Positions 1-13,037 of a DNA stretch of 64,000 nt are shown here, piece by piece (positions within the stretch are counted from its first letter, which is position 1; each line of letters starts with the position of its first letter). The notes below the pieces were generated by a model. That model saw nothing but the letters and a program-made list of their open reading frames with translations. It had not been told where the DNA came from and did no database searches. A program made the position numbers and the translations under genes. Source of the stretch: Coriolopsis trogii (Eukaryota > Basidiomycota > Agaricomycetes > Polyporales > Polyporaceae). The stretch covers positions 3,472,001 through 3,536,000 of the forward strand of contig JAHYIO010000001.1 in assembly GCA_020543525.1 (NCBI GenBank), in the 5' to 3' direction.

Positions 1-923
1 TCCCCACCCCAGCCTTGGTACATTCGTCGCAACTGACTTGGACACAAGTGGCAGTGACAGCTGGCTGATCGGGAAATTGCCAACGGTTGGCATTTGGGCG
101 AGAAAGGCCAAAGCTAAAGGATGGAGTGTCTGACAAAAAAAACAATATCCAATATCATGAAAGGTCATGCTGCAATGACTCTATGCAGTAACAGGGCCCT
201 GTGGAGTGCAGACAGGAATCGTAATACGGTGTGTCCGACATCGGCCTGCGCACGAGCCACGGTGTAGCTCACTTACAACGTCGGCGGGCCCGGGCCAATC
301 CATACTGGGTGCGGTGGACAACGTGCGTCGTGCGGCTGATTGCAACGCCCAATCAGATTGCATGACCGCACGAGCCGAATAGCGTTAGACAGGCAGACGA
401 TCTTGTCGAATGCGATAGAGGTATATGAGATTGGTAGCATGATATCGATACGATATGATACGAGACTCCGGGCTACTGAACACTGATATGGATATGAATA
501 TGAATACAGCAGAGGGGAGGGGATAGAGAGACGTAAGCGATACAGAGTCGTCGACAGTGGATGATACAGGCAAGGTCCGGTAGATGGGAGCTGGGAGATA
601 TGGACGGTACAAGAGACGGCTGGAGGACGGTGGGGGGCGACAGTGGTGGAATGGGGATGGGGATGAGGGGGAGGGGGGACAAGCACAGAACGAAACGAGG
701 ACACTGACTGAAAATAATGATCAACGAAAAGCAAGCGACCCAGAGAGGGAAGGAGGTGGGCATATATGCACAGAAACCAAACGAAACTCGTCGCAAGTCG
801 TTATCCGCCGAACTTAACACATACGCCCGACAGGGTGAGGACGCCGGTCCTCATCTAACCCACCGCCAAAGAAACCCTAGTAAAACAAAAGGCAGAAGAG
901 AGAAAAGGGAGGTCGTGAAGGCT
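1..923. other. intergenic, left edge
   Basis: No convincing gene is visible. The overlapping open frames on both strands are low-complexity (the minus strand is Ser/Pro/Ile-rich from a pyrimidine-rich tract around 480-680) and show no domain. The part next to 924 probably contains the 3' UTR of the zinc-finger gene that ends there. Confidence 0.5.
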
Positions 924-2637
924 TTACAGCCGGACACCCTTCGGCGCGACGTAACCCTTGTGCACGCGCATGTGCTGGCCCAAGTTGTCGTGCCGCGAGA
1001 AGGTCTTTCCGCACCCTGGGTACGGACACTCGTGCGCTAAATGAACCGAACGAATCAGCCTCAGATCGAGCCGGCAAACATCTCGATCGTCATCACTCAC
1101 GCTTCTCGTTGGTGTGAATGCTGCGAACGTGCCGCTTGAGGTGCTCCCCGCGAGCGAAGCATTTCCCGCACCCGGGCACCTTGCACATGTACCCGCGCTG
1201 TTTCATCCGATCGCGGTCAGCCAGCGGCTCCCTCCATGCATTCGACAGAAAGTGCGAGAGAGCACGTCCACGTACCTTCTGAACCGTACCCTCCGTCACG
1301 ACCTGTTGCGCAGTCGGCACCCTCCGGCCCCGGCTCTTTTTCGTCAGGTTGGGCACGGGGACCGGAGGTGCGAGCCGGCGCGAGCCAATCGACATCGACC
1401 CGGACCCGGTAGACGTCGACGGGGACATAGAGGGGGTGAAGCCGTCCTGCCTCCGGCGTGCAGCGCGCACCGACTCCCGATACTCATCGTCATCGTCTTC
1501 GTGCTCCGACTCCCCGCTGCTCGGATACTCATCCTCGTCCTCGTCCGATCCCGAGAAGCTGGACGACCGCGCCCGCTTGCGGTCCGAGTGGCTGACGGGC
1601 ACAGGGATAGGCGCGGACGCACCCGACGCAGCGTTCGCCAAGGAGGGCGAATCGCCCCCGCTCGCGCTCCCGCTGTCGACGTCAAAGTCCGTGTAGTCGG
1701 ATGGGCTGCCGTGCCCGATCGATTGGACCGGGTTGGTCATCGTGAAGCGCGGATCCAAGCTCTGACTCGGAGCGACGTCCTGGAGCTGCGCAAAGGGCGA
1801 GCTTGGCGAAATAGCGGGCGAGACCTGGGCCGGCTGCACGTACCGGGGCACGTCGTCCTCTGCGGCGTATTCCGGGTACCGCAGCTGCGATGAGGACGTG
1901 GTGAGCATGTACGGAGACATGTTAGCCACATCCTGGCCGGCGCTCGGGTGGGGCTGGTGGTCATGGTTGTAAACGTAACCGAGCTGTTGTGGCGTCGTCG
2001 AGTTCGTCTGGTAGTTCGCGAGGTTGTACGAAGCAAGCTGAGACTGCTGTTGCTCGGGCAGATGGGTGGAGGTCTGCATGTGCTCGGAGAAGGAGGGAAG
2101 ATACATGTTGAGCGACTCCTCGACCTTGACGGGCGAAAGCATTACAGGACCGTCGGTAGAATTGGAAGACGAAGCGGGAGGAGGGAGATCGTAGGAGGCC
2201 GAAGCGTATGGGTCTGCGTACTGAGAGACCTGACCCGAATTGTCCGTCATTTGTGACCAGGACTGCGCATACTGCTCGGCGTGGTACTGTTGGGCGGCAG
2301 CGACGGCCTCGGGCGAGGGGCCGTCGTATGGAGAGCCCATGGGGCTGGCGTCGGGGATGCCAGTGAAGGAGGAAGAGGCAGAGGAAGAGGAAACCATGGG
2401 GTACGTCGGGCGGTAAGCGGGGGGTAGCAACTGAGAGGAGTAGTGTTGCAACTGGCGGGGCTGGCCGGAGGAGCGAAGGAAAGACGGGTTAGCCGCATAG
2501 GCACGGCGGTCAGCCACCCGATCACGGAAATAGTCGTAATGAAGGGACTGATGGTGGGGGGCCTGGGCGAGCTGGAGGAGGATGGAGGAGGCGTCCATGT
2601 GTGGCTGGGGAGTTGGGCGGGACTGGTGGTGGAGCAT
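924..2637 (-). CDS. C2H2 zinc-finger transcription factor (two fingers, C-terminal)
   Basis: A 549-aa protein in two exons (2637-1101 and 1036-924) with a 64-nt intron (GTGAGT...TTTAG) inside the finger pair. Splicing makes the canonical linker HTNEKPHEC between finger 1 (CKVPGCGKCFARGEHLKRH, ending SIH) and finger 2 (CPYPGCGKTFSRHDNLGQH, ending RVH). The first 450 residues are a Gln/Ser/Pro/Tyr-rich disordered region, followed by an acidic Ser/Asp/Glu stretch and a basic patch, typical of an activation domain. The DHLKRH/DNLGQH-type pair resembles the Msn2/Msn4 or stress-responsive class, so binding to a short G-rich (STRE-like) element in the nucleus is an inference. The ATG at 2637 is chosen because the frame upstream has no ATG before it runs out. 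Confidence 0.88.
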
Positions 2638-5600
2638 GATTATACGGGGCCTGTGAGCATATAAGGGTTTTGTGAGCGGAGGATGCACGGTCTGGGCTGG
2701 GAAGGGCGCGGATGAGCGGAAGATGGATGAAACGAGCGAGTGCTTATGAACGTGTTTACGAAAGACAGGATCGGGGACGAAAAAGGAAAGAGGGACCTAC
2801 CCGAAAGACCAATGGGAGGCCGGTACGATGGAGACAATGGGCACGCTAGTTTTTCCAGGAACGAGCGGCGGATGTGATCGGGCGGCGTCTTGGATCTGGT
2901 GGAGCGTCGTAATAAACAGTGCCGGGGCCGCGCAGGGCAGGATGCAGAGCGCAGGTAGACGGAATTCAGGCAGACTCTCAATTCATGCGAAACCCGCAGG
3001 GAGCGGGGCGTGGGAGCGTGGCGAACAGGGCAGGAAGAGCGAGAAGGATGGCCGGGAGAAGAGGACACGGGACGGGCGGAGAGGACGAGGACGGGCTGAA
3101 ATGGAATGAGTCGTCGAGGTCGTAATGGTCATTAAGAGAACGTTCTTGGGAGAAGAGCTGAGCACGGCCCTCGCGGGGAGAGGCTGCCGGGGGCGCAGGA
3201 GGGACAGCTGGATCTGCAGGCGGTGCAGGAGGGAGCGATGTTCGGGATGCTCGCTGATGCTTGTCGTATCTCGCCGCGGGGGCGCACTGCTACGGGCGTC
3301 GGGGGATGCAGCTGCTGTGGGCAAGGCCCAGGGTGGTAAAGCGGGAAGAGATGGTCAAGGCGGGCTGCGCCGCTCTGCACAGGCCCAGGCTGTCGAGAAG
3401 GGGGCAAGAGGAAAGCGAATGTTCAAACGTTGTCACGAAGACGATGCAAAGCCGAGAGAGAGCACGGTGCGGCGGCCCACAGCCGGCAGACACGCACTGC
3501 CCTATGTTTTCAGCCGCAGGAGGCTCTGGGGCACTGGCAGAGGCAGCACTCGCATTGCCCCCGGACGCCCGCGCCTGCCCCCCGCACCCACAGACGCCGT
3601 GCGCTGGGCTCCCACGCAATGCATCGCTCGTCCGCCCTGCCACCGTCGTCCTCGGCGACCCCACCCAGCCCCAGCCGCCGTCGCTCGCCCGCGCGCGCCC
3701 TTGCGACCACCGTCGCCCACAGCGCGCGCGTCACAGGCGCGAGACACGCCCGGGACAAGGACGGACGATGCTGCTGGGACGCGCTCAGCCCGATCTGTGT
3801 GCGATCTACCCCAAATCTCCGATCGAGCTCGAATCTCGCTAGCAGTAGCAGGGACGCAGCTGCTAAAGTCGCCATCATATGCATTCGACAACTGAACAAA
3901 GTCGCACTTGACGTCCGTGTTCCATCCGCTCCCCGTCTCTTTGCACTAGCTCCCACCCCAGACAGTCCTCGTCAGTACGGAGCTAGCCCGACGCGTCCAC
4001 CGCACAGATGACGCACCCGCCCACTCGCCCAGAAGACCTCTCACGCCTGATCCGTCCCTCCAGGAGTCGTCCGGCCACGAGTCTCGCACAAGCCCAGGGC
4101 GCGTTGCGTCGCAGCCCAATGCGCATGTTCCATTACTTACATGCCCCACCGCACCCTCCCCGCGTTTAGGTCTGCGTGCCCATTCACGTCCGACCTCTCC
4201 CTCCCACGCCACATTCAGGCCGCACCAGCTTCTGCCTCCCGCCGCGCCCGCCGCGAGGGCTTCGTCGCACGAGATCCCATCCGTCTCGCATCTCGAACCG
4301 CTTCCCCGCCGTAGCTCCTTCCGCCCTCTCCATGCTGCACACTTGAGGCTCAACCCCATCCTCCCATCACTCCGTCACGCCGGAGACGAACCGTCCTACC
4401 AAAACGGAGCACGGCTTCCCGAGTCCGACCACTCCGCAACGCGCGCACTGCGCCGATCGTGCACAAACGCATGATAATGACCGCACATTGTGATCAGGAC
4501 TCCCCCACAGCCGAGGTACGTCCACGCCCTTCTTCCCCGAACACGAACACGGCCTGCGTAGGGACTCGGCCGCTTCTACAATGGAGCTTCGGGCAGATCG
4601 AAACCCTTCACCGTAACCCTTCTGGGAACAGCTAGAAAACACGTCTACACGCGTGTCGGTTGGATGGGCGACGGGCGTGGCCACCACATACGTATACGCA
4701 CCGCCCTCTGCGACTTATTACCCGACACCTCCTGCCCTAAATGGTAGTACGCCCGAAACCCGTCCGTTCATTCATCCAGTCGACGTTCATTACCATCTAA
4801 CTCAGAGTGAGCACTCGAACCGCTCCACAGAACACACCCCGCGCATGTGGACGAGCTGCCGCTGCTGCTATCCACTTCACGCTACGTCGATGTCGTAATG
4901 GGCGATCGAGAAAAGAACCATCGAACCCATCCCCATGCCATTGACAGTCCGACGCTTCGCTCTCGACCCGTTCACGCTTGACGATTTGGACCCTGCCGCC
5001 AGCCTATGTCTGTCTCGTGTATCGCGGCCCGGCGTAGCGTCGACGCCCAAGGCCGAATGCCTCAGACTCCGCACCAGGCGTATTTGCCTGCATCATAGCG
5101 CGTGTGCAGCTTCGGGACGTCGGTTGGTGACCACGCCCAACTCTTCAGTGGCACGCGGCCTATCGATGGGACCGCACGTATCGCCGGATGTCGATAGCTT
5201 GCGTGAGCGTGGCGTCGATAGCCTAGTAGATCCTCGGGGTTGGGACTCGAGGGCTAGTACGCCCACACAGACACCGGTCGTCTGGCACGCTCGCTCGAGC
5301 CACGACCCTGCCTTGGGGTGTTGCGATCAGTGCCATTGCACCCGGCGGCGTGCACGTCCGAGTGTGTCGCCGGGCGATAGTGCCCTACCCATACGTTGTG
5401 CCCAACTCTGCACTTCTCGATCAGGATCGAGGGGCAGGAGTCAGGACCGAGAGAGACAGTGCAAGTTGGTCGCGGTGTGATGCTGAGCGTGGAGTTCTGG
5501 AGCTGAGGTGCCGTCCGACTCTCTCCGTGTGTGGCATATGAGTCGAGCATGCAGGAGGAGCACGGGGCGTCCGGTCCGATCCTGTTTCGAGCGGACATCG

Positions 5601-5647
5601 GCGCATCCGCACGCTGCATAGATGCGGCGTGCCGCGGTGCCTGTGGG

Positions 5648-5821
5648 TACCGCGGCAGCATCGCCGCACTCAGCGCGGATCCTTGCTAGGCCTCTCGAGG
5701 TGTGCGCGCCCACTCTCTAGAGCGTAAACCATGTTACCGCGGCAGCATCGCCGCACTCAGCGCGGATCCTTGCTAGGCCTCTCGAGGTGTGCGCGCCCAC
5801 TCTCTAGAGCGTAAACCATGT
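5648..5821. repeat. perfect 87-bp tandem duplication
   Basis: Positions 5648-5734 are repeated without a mismatch at 5735-5821. The unit begins taccgcggcagcatcg and ends gtaaaccatgt. Identity suggests a recent slippage or unequal-exchange event, or an assembly artefact. Confidence 0.95.
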
Positions 5822-7653
5822 GAGCGTATCTGGCAAGTGAGGCACATCAGCACCATGCACGCCCGCAGGACTACACTAGAGCTTGAGCATATGTACTCAC
5901 GCACTGCGGTAGACATACCACCGTGTCGCATCGTACGGTTCGCATTGCCTCATCCATGTCTTCGGAGCACTATGTGGGTGAGGGCGTCGAGCACGTGTCG
6001 TCCATGTCTCTACATCCGTTCGTAAAATTACCTCTATCGTGTGCTCTACTCATAGCCATGTTGCCCTGGTCCGCCGATGCCCCGCGCTCTAAGGGCGCGC
6101 ATGTTTCACTTGGTGTGGGTGCATCGGACCCGGAGCCGGATAGTACTGGCCCTGCGCGCGGGTCAGTCTGCGTCTCCACCTTCAAATTGGCCTTCACGCC
6201 ATCTCCGCGGAGACGAGGCGGGGGAGGCCGTGAGCGAAACGTGTCCACGAAACGCACCTGCTATGGACCTAGATGCAAGACACCGTTGGGACCCGCCACG
6301 GGTGCACATCGCGCATAGAACTCACCCCATTCGATGCACTCGCAGCGCTCTCCCGCCCTCGCAAGGGCCTCTCATAAAGCGCAAGTGAGTGCGCACAGAT
6401 TGAGCTGGAACGCGCTCATGGTAAGCGCTCGCTGGAGGAGCCATCTGCACGGGCGGGTTTGTCCTTAGTGGTTACCGCTAACAATGGAAGCAAGCGGACC
6501 AAAAACAGTTGCTCTGCGGTCCCGTTGGAGAATCCAAGATGCGGCGATACAGCTCGAGAAGGAAGCATCCCGGAGCCTGCCGCATACTAGATTCGCGGGC
6601 TTCGCAAGAATGGAGCGAGGAATGGCAAGGAATGTAGCCACAGTCGTGGTCCGGAACATGCATTTTTTGCTTTCTCGACGTCCGAGAGAACGGGGACTCG
6701 AAATTGAGACGTTCGGATGTTGGGAGGAGCTTGTACGGCGTCGAAGCAGCGAGGAACCGAGGAGAAGCCTGTGCGCCGTTGCGTTGGACCTCTGGGCACA
6801 CCGGGATGAGTGGTTTAGCATACGGAACCTAGTAGCGAGAACATCAGTGGGATGAAGTAGCGGCTCAATGACCAAGAATGCCCTTCTACGGGGTCACGAT
6901 CCACTCCATGTCAATTAAGACTGAGATAGCCATCCTTTTGAGTAAAATGAGGAAGGTATGAAGCAGGTCTGTGGTTTCGCAGCACATAATGAGCTGCCCG
7001 GTTTATGCGTCGAGCTTCTCCTCCGGATACTCAGTATAGACACATATACTGCTCAAGGATGACGTCAAAGACAGAATACGATAAGCGAATAAGGATTAAA
7101 AGTCTGACACATTTAGTGAGAAGGAAACATACCTCTGTAACTGGGCTTGTCGTCGTAGCCGAGTGAATGTAAACGTAGTCTCTACGTGATCCTTCAAGTA
7201 GGACACGAGACCACGGCGACCTCTCGTACACACGCTTCGAGCCTAGCCCGCCTAGTAGTTCCTGCATTGCTCGTTGATGGACGCGAGTCATGCGGAAATG
7301 CAATAAGGCGCATGAAGCGAAGACCCACAGACACGAATCAGACATCATGGCGATTCTTCCATGGTCTGGAACATGATACGACCCTTCCGGGCATGAAAAC
7401 TGCATGGGACATACCGGCCAACGCTCCCGCATTGGTCGGGTAACACGTAACGAGCACAAAGACACCGCCCGATTTGAAATGGGGGGACAGCGGTGGTATG
7501 CACGAGCAAAATGCCTGGCAGGGTAGAGGGGGTCCGATCAGCTCATCATCTCTTGCAGGTGAGCTCGGGCAATGACATTCGCGATGACGATTCGGATTCC
7601 GGGTGACGGGCATTCGGGAAGCGACGGGACTTGTGGGCGGTCAGTAGACTCGT

Positions 7654-7700
7654 GTATGCCGTACATCTGACTTGTATGCCGTACATCTGACTTGTGTGCC
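7654..7700. repeat. 20-bp tandem repeat, about 2.3 copies
   Basis: The 20-mer gtatgccgtacatctgactt occupies 7654-7673 and 7674-7693, followed by a partial third copy (gtgtgcc) with one substitution. Confidence 0.9.
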
Positions 7701-9678
7701 TATAATAAACTAGGATCAAACCCAGCTCATGCTGGAAGAAGAAGGGAACCGTATCCGGTCTCGTTCCTTGCTCTCTTCTGCGCATAGTGTCCAAGTGAGA
7801 CAGATGGGCATGGCTCGCAGTCTTACCGACGACCTCGTTGCCCGTGCACTACGTGCATCGATGCGGGATTCCTCCCATGAAGCTGATCGCACCATCGTCG
7901 GGACGCTGCCAGTGGCCTGCTGGCCCTTCAAGTTTACACGGCTCCACCAGGCTTCTTCATCGTGTCGTCCTTGAAATGCAAGGTGGAGAATTCTTTACGC
8001 TCTTCTCCGCGCGACGAGAAGATATAGCCGAGACGTAGAAGTAGGGCAAGTGGCGAGTGGTATGCATTGTGCAAAGACAAGGCGATCATGTGCGACGTCT
8101 TCGAACTCAATCGTGTCGCATTTCGGCGGAGGCCGTGATGGCATCAGCGATAGGTAACCACGTGTTGCTGAACGCTCATATTCCCGGCGCCACATCATGA
8201 AGGTCGACATCAGCTCTTCATAAACACTTTACATATGCTTCTTCTCTCTCATCTATACCAACATGTGCTCACAGTAGAGTAAAGTGAAATGAGGTGTACC
8301 GGATGTTCATCTTTTACTAAGGAACTGCGGATTGGCTCGACTCATCACTGCCAAAAGCGGCTAAGTCCATGGCCAGGGCCTGAAAGTACTAGTGGAAGAC
8401 TGGAATGTGGGTATCGAGAGATGATTGACTGACAGCCCGGGTCCTGCGCAGCTCTCATACGGGCTTGAAGGGGGACATCGGGGCGAGGTGTGCATCACTT
8501 CAGCCTCGTGCTCTCATGTGTTTTGCAGATCATTCCTACGAATGGCCTCGTCACAATCTCGCAGCAGGGGAGAGTGTTCTCTTTCGTAAGTTGCTACGTT
8601 ACGCATTTATGAAAACCGTGAAGCTCGCGACCCTTCACGAAGGTTAACATTCACTTTGGACGGAGAAGAACCGCCGAACTGAATGCAAGACCGCGTTATT
8701 ACATGTTCATAAAGGTTATCGTGACGTATAGAAACGCGCGTTTCCCTTTCGTCGCCAGCACGCGCATAGATCATCCGGATTGCAAGGAGCCGTATTGGTA
8801 CTCAATGGTCCAGAGTGCGTACAGCATGAGTTCCGATTGGGGTTCCCCGTTCATGCTGCGCTATACGTCTTGCGCGTTGGACAGCACTTCAAGTCAGACT
8901 ACATCACTTCACGAATTTCAGTCACGGCGCGAGGCACATAGCTGACGGGGAGGCTCTCAGTCCCTACCCCTCTTAAGGCATGTACAGTTACGACAAAGTA
9001 TGTCGCCATTGGGGTTTTTTCGCTCATTATGCCATGCCGTCTTGACTCGATGATTATGAGATTCAAGCTTGCAATGTTGTCTGATCATATCCTTTGAGCC
9101 TGACCGTAGTTCAAGTCTTCAGATGTATGCGTACTCTCAAAGGTCTTCCCAATCCAGTTGTTCATAGCAAGCTGACAGTGAGAGGTTGCTCGGATTGAGC
9201 GAATTGGGCGCGGTCTCGGATCGAGCGCCCATGTTGCGCTGGAGCTGATATGATTACATAATTGCCGAGCCTAATATGCTGGAGACATGTTCGTGTTTCC
9301 TGCTTCCGCCCACTCGCCACAGTTCCCTGCTCTTCCAGGCTACGGTGGCGGCGCCCCGGAGGCCACTCTTTGGTCGCTCGCCTGTCGTACAGGCAGCATA
9401 TCAAGGCCGTGTGAGCGGTAAGAACGTGATATTGGGACTGCGTTACCGTATACAGTGCTCATGTCGCCCACTCGCGCACACAGACTTTGCTCCCGCGCGC
9501 CCACATCGGGGCACGTTCTTCGTCGTCTAGACCGGGTTTTGAGAAATGCCGGACCATTGCATACCTAGGTACTTTGAGGCCGAGCGCGAGATACCATGGG
9601 TAGGACTCACATTCATCGAGCGCACCGACGCGAACACTAACACTACGATTTCTTTCTTATCAGGGTGGGGGATCCATC

Positions 9679-10699
9679 ATGAAAGAATCTGACAAGCCCG
9701 TTTCTTTCTTGGTGCGCGGGGCTATGCCGCGGCGCCCGTCACAGGATGTTCCGGATGATTCCCCAGAAGAGTCGCCCCAAGTCTTGCCTCGTGGTCTGCC
9801 GCCGCCACGTCTTAAGCCTCCACCACCACCTCGTAGCTATCGTGCCAAAGTCAAAGACTACTCAATGGTACCCCCAGAGCAGATTGTGTTGATGCCTGAC
9901 CTCTGCTCCGACAAGATATTCAGATTATGGAGCAAGCCTGGGGGGGAGATCATCACATTGCCTGATCCGGACCAGCCCTCGATACGTACACCTGGTTCCC
10001 CTCCACCCAAGAGGCCTCTCCCTGAACCTATTCCGGGCCTTTCTAAACCTGCTCGTGGCCGCCACGTCCCCACATCGGTCGATCCGGGTGCCGGCAGAAA
10101 GCATCCGTGCCCAGTAAAAGGGTGCGAGAAGGTCTTCAAAAAACGAGACCACCTGAATCGTCACATCAAGTGTCTCCATCAACATGTTACCGATAGTAAG
10201 TAGATTACTTCGTCGCCCCTCGAGTTTGCTCAACGTATTGTTAGATTGGTTTTGCCAGAAGCCTTTTTGCAACAAGACTTTCAGTCGGGAGGACAATTAT
10301 AGACGGCATGTGGAGACACACTCCCATTACCAGGAGATTTTTGCCTGCTCCCCGGAAGACGGTTGGAAGGGCATCCATCTTCAGAATCCCCACGTCGTCG
10401 ATGAGACATCGTACAATATCAAACCATTTGCCGATATTGCGATCCACCCCGCCGCCCTAGACACATGGCGCTTTCAGCAGTTCCAAAGACTCACGGGCAA
10501 CGGCGATATCATCAAGCAATCGATGACCGACTGTGAGCGTTATTTCGCTGCTCACCCTGAGGAGGTCGAGTCGGCTCTGCGCTACGATCCTAAATGGGAC
10601 TGGCGACTGCCACCTCCTGGAGAAGAATTCACATACCAAGATAGCAAGTGTCTGACGGGCAAGTTCAAGTTAGACATCAAGAAACCTGACACGGCCTAA
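9679..10699 (+). CDS. C2H2 zinc-finger protein (two fingers, central)
   Basis: A 323-aa protein from exons 9679-10195 and 10245-10699, with a 49-nt intron (GTAAGT...TTAG). Residues 1-140 are Pro-rich and basic. Finger 1 (CPVKGCEKVFKKRDHLNRH, then CLH) is encoded just before the intron. Finger 2 (CQKPFCNKTFSREDNYRRH, then ETH) lies just after it, so the intron separates the two fingers. The C-terminal 110 residues are acidic and Trp/Tyr-containing, without a domain I recognise. The DHLNRH helix is common in fungal DNA-binding proteins, so a nuclear DNA-binding role is likely, but the target is unknown. Stop is TAA. The acceptor TTAG|AT was chosen over CCAG|AAG because only the former keeps the frame from the strong donor. 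Confidence 0.82.
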
Positions 10700-11283
10700 T
10701 CCCCCCTCTCCTTCACATTTGCTCTCGACAAGTCGTTTCATCTCGCTTTGCTCTCTCATCTACGTACTTTCTACCTCGCTTTCCGTCTCACGTCTTAACC
10801 ATGATCTCACGCTATCGCTTTGTTTACCCTGTCTCCACGTTCTCACGTTCGTCTATCTCCTCGCTTTCTACTCGCACCGCACACTACGTCACGCTTCCTC
10901 GCTACGGCCCTTGTAACTGCTGTCGTTGTTCTGCCTCGGATCGTACATGCTCTGACGTCTCGACATCGCTACTTGTTTTCCTGTGTCCTCCTGCTCTGCT
11001 CTTACGCTCCACTCCTACATATCTATCGCAGTCCTTGCTTTCACGTACCGCTTGTCCGTAGTGCTCTCAAACACGATTTATGCGTTTCACTTTTCTGGAG
11101 CCAGTGCGCAAGTACGTATACAACTGCCAGGCCACCTTGCGAGTGCCTTGCAACGTATTGCACATCTGCCACTCTAGCGAATCGCCTCGTAACTTCTGCC
11201 ATTTGCATCAATTACTTTAAAGTCTAAAACATTATGTACACTACATCGATGCATGTCGCCCGAACCGCATCGAGTTGACAGGG
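10700..11283. other. pyrimidine-rich intergenic segment
   Basis: From about 10705 to 11110 the plus strand is strongly C/T-biased, which keeps several frames open without giving protein-like sequence. It probably covers the 3' UTR of the upstream zinc-finger gene and the 3' end of the convergent glycosyltransferase-like gene. Confidence 0.5.
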
Positions 11284-13037
11284 TCACCAGAACCTGGTGC
11301 TTTCAGGAGGGAAGTGGTTCGCCATCCGCATCATCACAATATTCGACGTCAGCGTCGAGAACTAGAGCCAGCATTGTTAGCGAGTCGGCCGGGAAAACAA
11401 GATGCGAGACACGAAAAAAACGTACCCCGTTGCCGACGAGCACCTGCGCGCGTTGGCCGACGAGCATATCCACCGCCTGCGCGACGTACTTTTGCTCCCT
11501 GTTCAGCACCAGATCACGGCTGCTCGCGATCATCTGCCACTCATAGTCCGCCTGCAGCGCCTCCTTGAGCTCCGCGATGAACTCGGGGCTCCCGTTCGTC
11601 ATGACGTACACCTTCCTGAGCCCCCTGCCCGCAGGCGTCCGCCTGATCGCGCGCACCTTGCTCACGATCTCGTCGACGGTCGGGAAGCAGTGGCCGCGGT
11701 AGATCGCCTTGTTCTCGGGCGTGTTCGTCCCCCAGTCCTCGTGCGGGGGCGGGGTGAACGCGTCCGGGAGCTCGGGGAAGGAGCAGAAGGCGACGTAGTC
11801 CGAGGACCAGTTCGCGAGGTGGTCGCAGTGGTCCTGGAAGTCCCCTCGGCGGATGTGGAGCGCGAGCAGGCCGTCGATCATCGTGTAACGCTTGGCGTTG
11901 GTCGTGAACGGCTGCTGGGAGAGGTAGGGCTCGGTGGAGGTGCTGGGGAGGAAAAGCTCGCGGTTGGTATCGAACGCGAGCTCGACGAGCGGGGACCAGC
12001 CAAAGTACGTGAGGATGGGGGAGGTGGAGAACTCGTGCCAGATATCCCTCATGGCCATTCGGTCGCCGAAGACCCTAGGATGAGGGTATGAGGTCAGTGA
12101 TATATGAAAGTATCAGTGGAGACACTACGCACATGTAGTTGTAGAGCTGGCCAGATTCGAGCGCGGACTGGACACACGGTTCCTTCTCCTCCGCCAGGCG
12201 CTTGACCCATCCGTCCGTAATTTGCTTCGCGTCATTACTGCTTGCCAGTTTATCGTGGACCTCTTCACGGATGATCGTCAGTTTCTTGGGACAGACCTGT
12301 TCAAAGTAGTCCCTGCTAACAGAGAGCGGTGCACGGTCTCCAGGTGGCCAGCTACCACCAACGATCGGACCTAAGACGCGGTGATCAGATGTCGGTGGGG
12401 ATGCATGAGTCGCCCAAGATGCGCACCTCGTATCATGACGGAATATGGGATTTGGGAAGGAATCTTCTTGCCGTTATAGTCCGAGTATTGCGAACCATCC
12501 GCGTTCCAAGTGTAGTTGGCGAAAACGAAACTGCATAGTGTCCAGATCAGAACGGCACTTGTCCGGGAAGTGGATGACGTACGATCGTCCGGCCTTGTAA
12601 GCGAGGTAGGCATTCAACAGAACCTCTTCCATAGCATTGCCCCATCCTGTACCTGAACCCAGCACGGTTCGGATGCGTCCATATGGAAAGAGTGGCAACA
12701 TACCTCGCGCGTGGCCTGCCACGAAGAAGAATTTTTCGTCCGGCCCTGGCTTCGTCGATTGCCAATGATGTTGAGGGAGTCTGAGCAAATCCGTGTGCCA
12801 TTGCTCGTATAGAGGAGGAAGCGGTGTAGGCAGGAATGATTGTGAAGAATGGTGAGTATGTGGCGTCGATGATTGAGAGCCCGCATACTCAGTTGGACCA
12901 GACACGAGGGATATCATGAGATAGACACCACAGACAGCAGCGATGGCGAAAGCCGCATATTTCTTTGCGATGAAGGCGAGATACGTTTGGGACGAGGGCA
13001 GCTTCTCGCTGCTTTTGCGATGGTAGGTAGGCAGCAT
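11284..13037 (-). CDS. O-fucosyltransferase-like type II membrane glycosyltransferase, copy 1
   Basis: A 490-aa protein from six exons: 13037-12704, 12652-12583, 12530-12427, 12370-12133, 12074-11426 and 11361-11284. A basic cytoplasmic tail is followed by one membrane segment (about residues 28-48, AAFAIAAVCGVYLMISL), as in Golgi type II enzymes. A GTGWGNAMEEVLLN segment near residue 120 recalls the GDP-sugar-binding glycine loop. HIRRGDF (near 310) matches the HxRRGDF-type motif of GDP-fucose protein O-fucosyltransferases. The C-terminal exon encodes FSTLTSNIVMMRM, equivalent to the conserved Ser/Thr-rich acceptor-side motif. A paralog with the same exon structure lies at 38377-40221. Donor and substrate are inferred from motifs only. 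The ATG at 13037 is the first in frame. Confidence 0.85.

Larger units (their letters stand above)
2638..9678. other. gene-poor stretch of about 7 kb
   Basis: The first 1 to 1.5 kb is probably the promoter and leader of the zinc-finger gene; it has strongly pyrimidine-biased sequence around 3900-4350. Beyond that, open frames are short, overlap on both strands and have shuffled-looking composition (many Arg/Ser/Cys/His), with no domain or plausible exon chain. The only clear structures are an 87-bp perfect tandem duplication at 5648-5821 and a 20-bp tandem repeat at 7654-7700. Non-coding transcripts cannot be excluded. Confidence 0.5.

Noticed and set aside
1114..1893. Open frame of 259 codons on the plus strand
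   Set aside because: Antisense to the zinc-finger gene, whose coding strand has clear C2H2 fingers and a canonical intron.
3125..3895. Open frames of up to 256 codons in the leader region of the first zinc-finger gene
   Set aside because: Composition is Arg/Ala/Pro-rich from high GC, frames are open on both strands at once, and there is no domain or plausible splicing partner.
6465..6875. Overlapping open frames of 123 to 136 codons on both strands
   Set aside because: Both strands are open over the same bases and neither peptide looks conserved or has structure.
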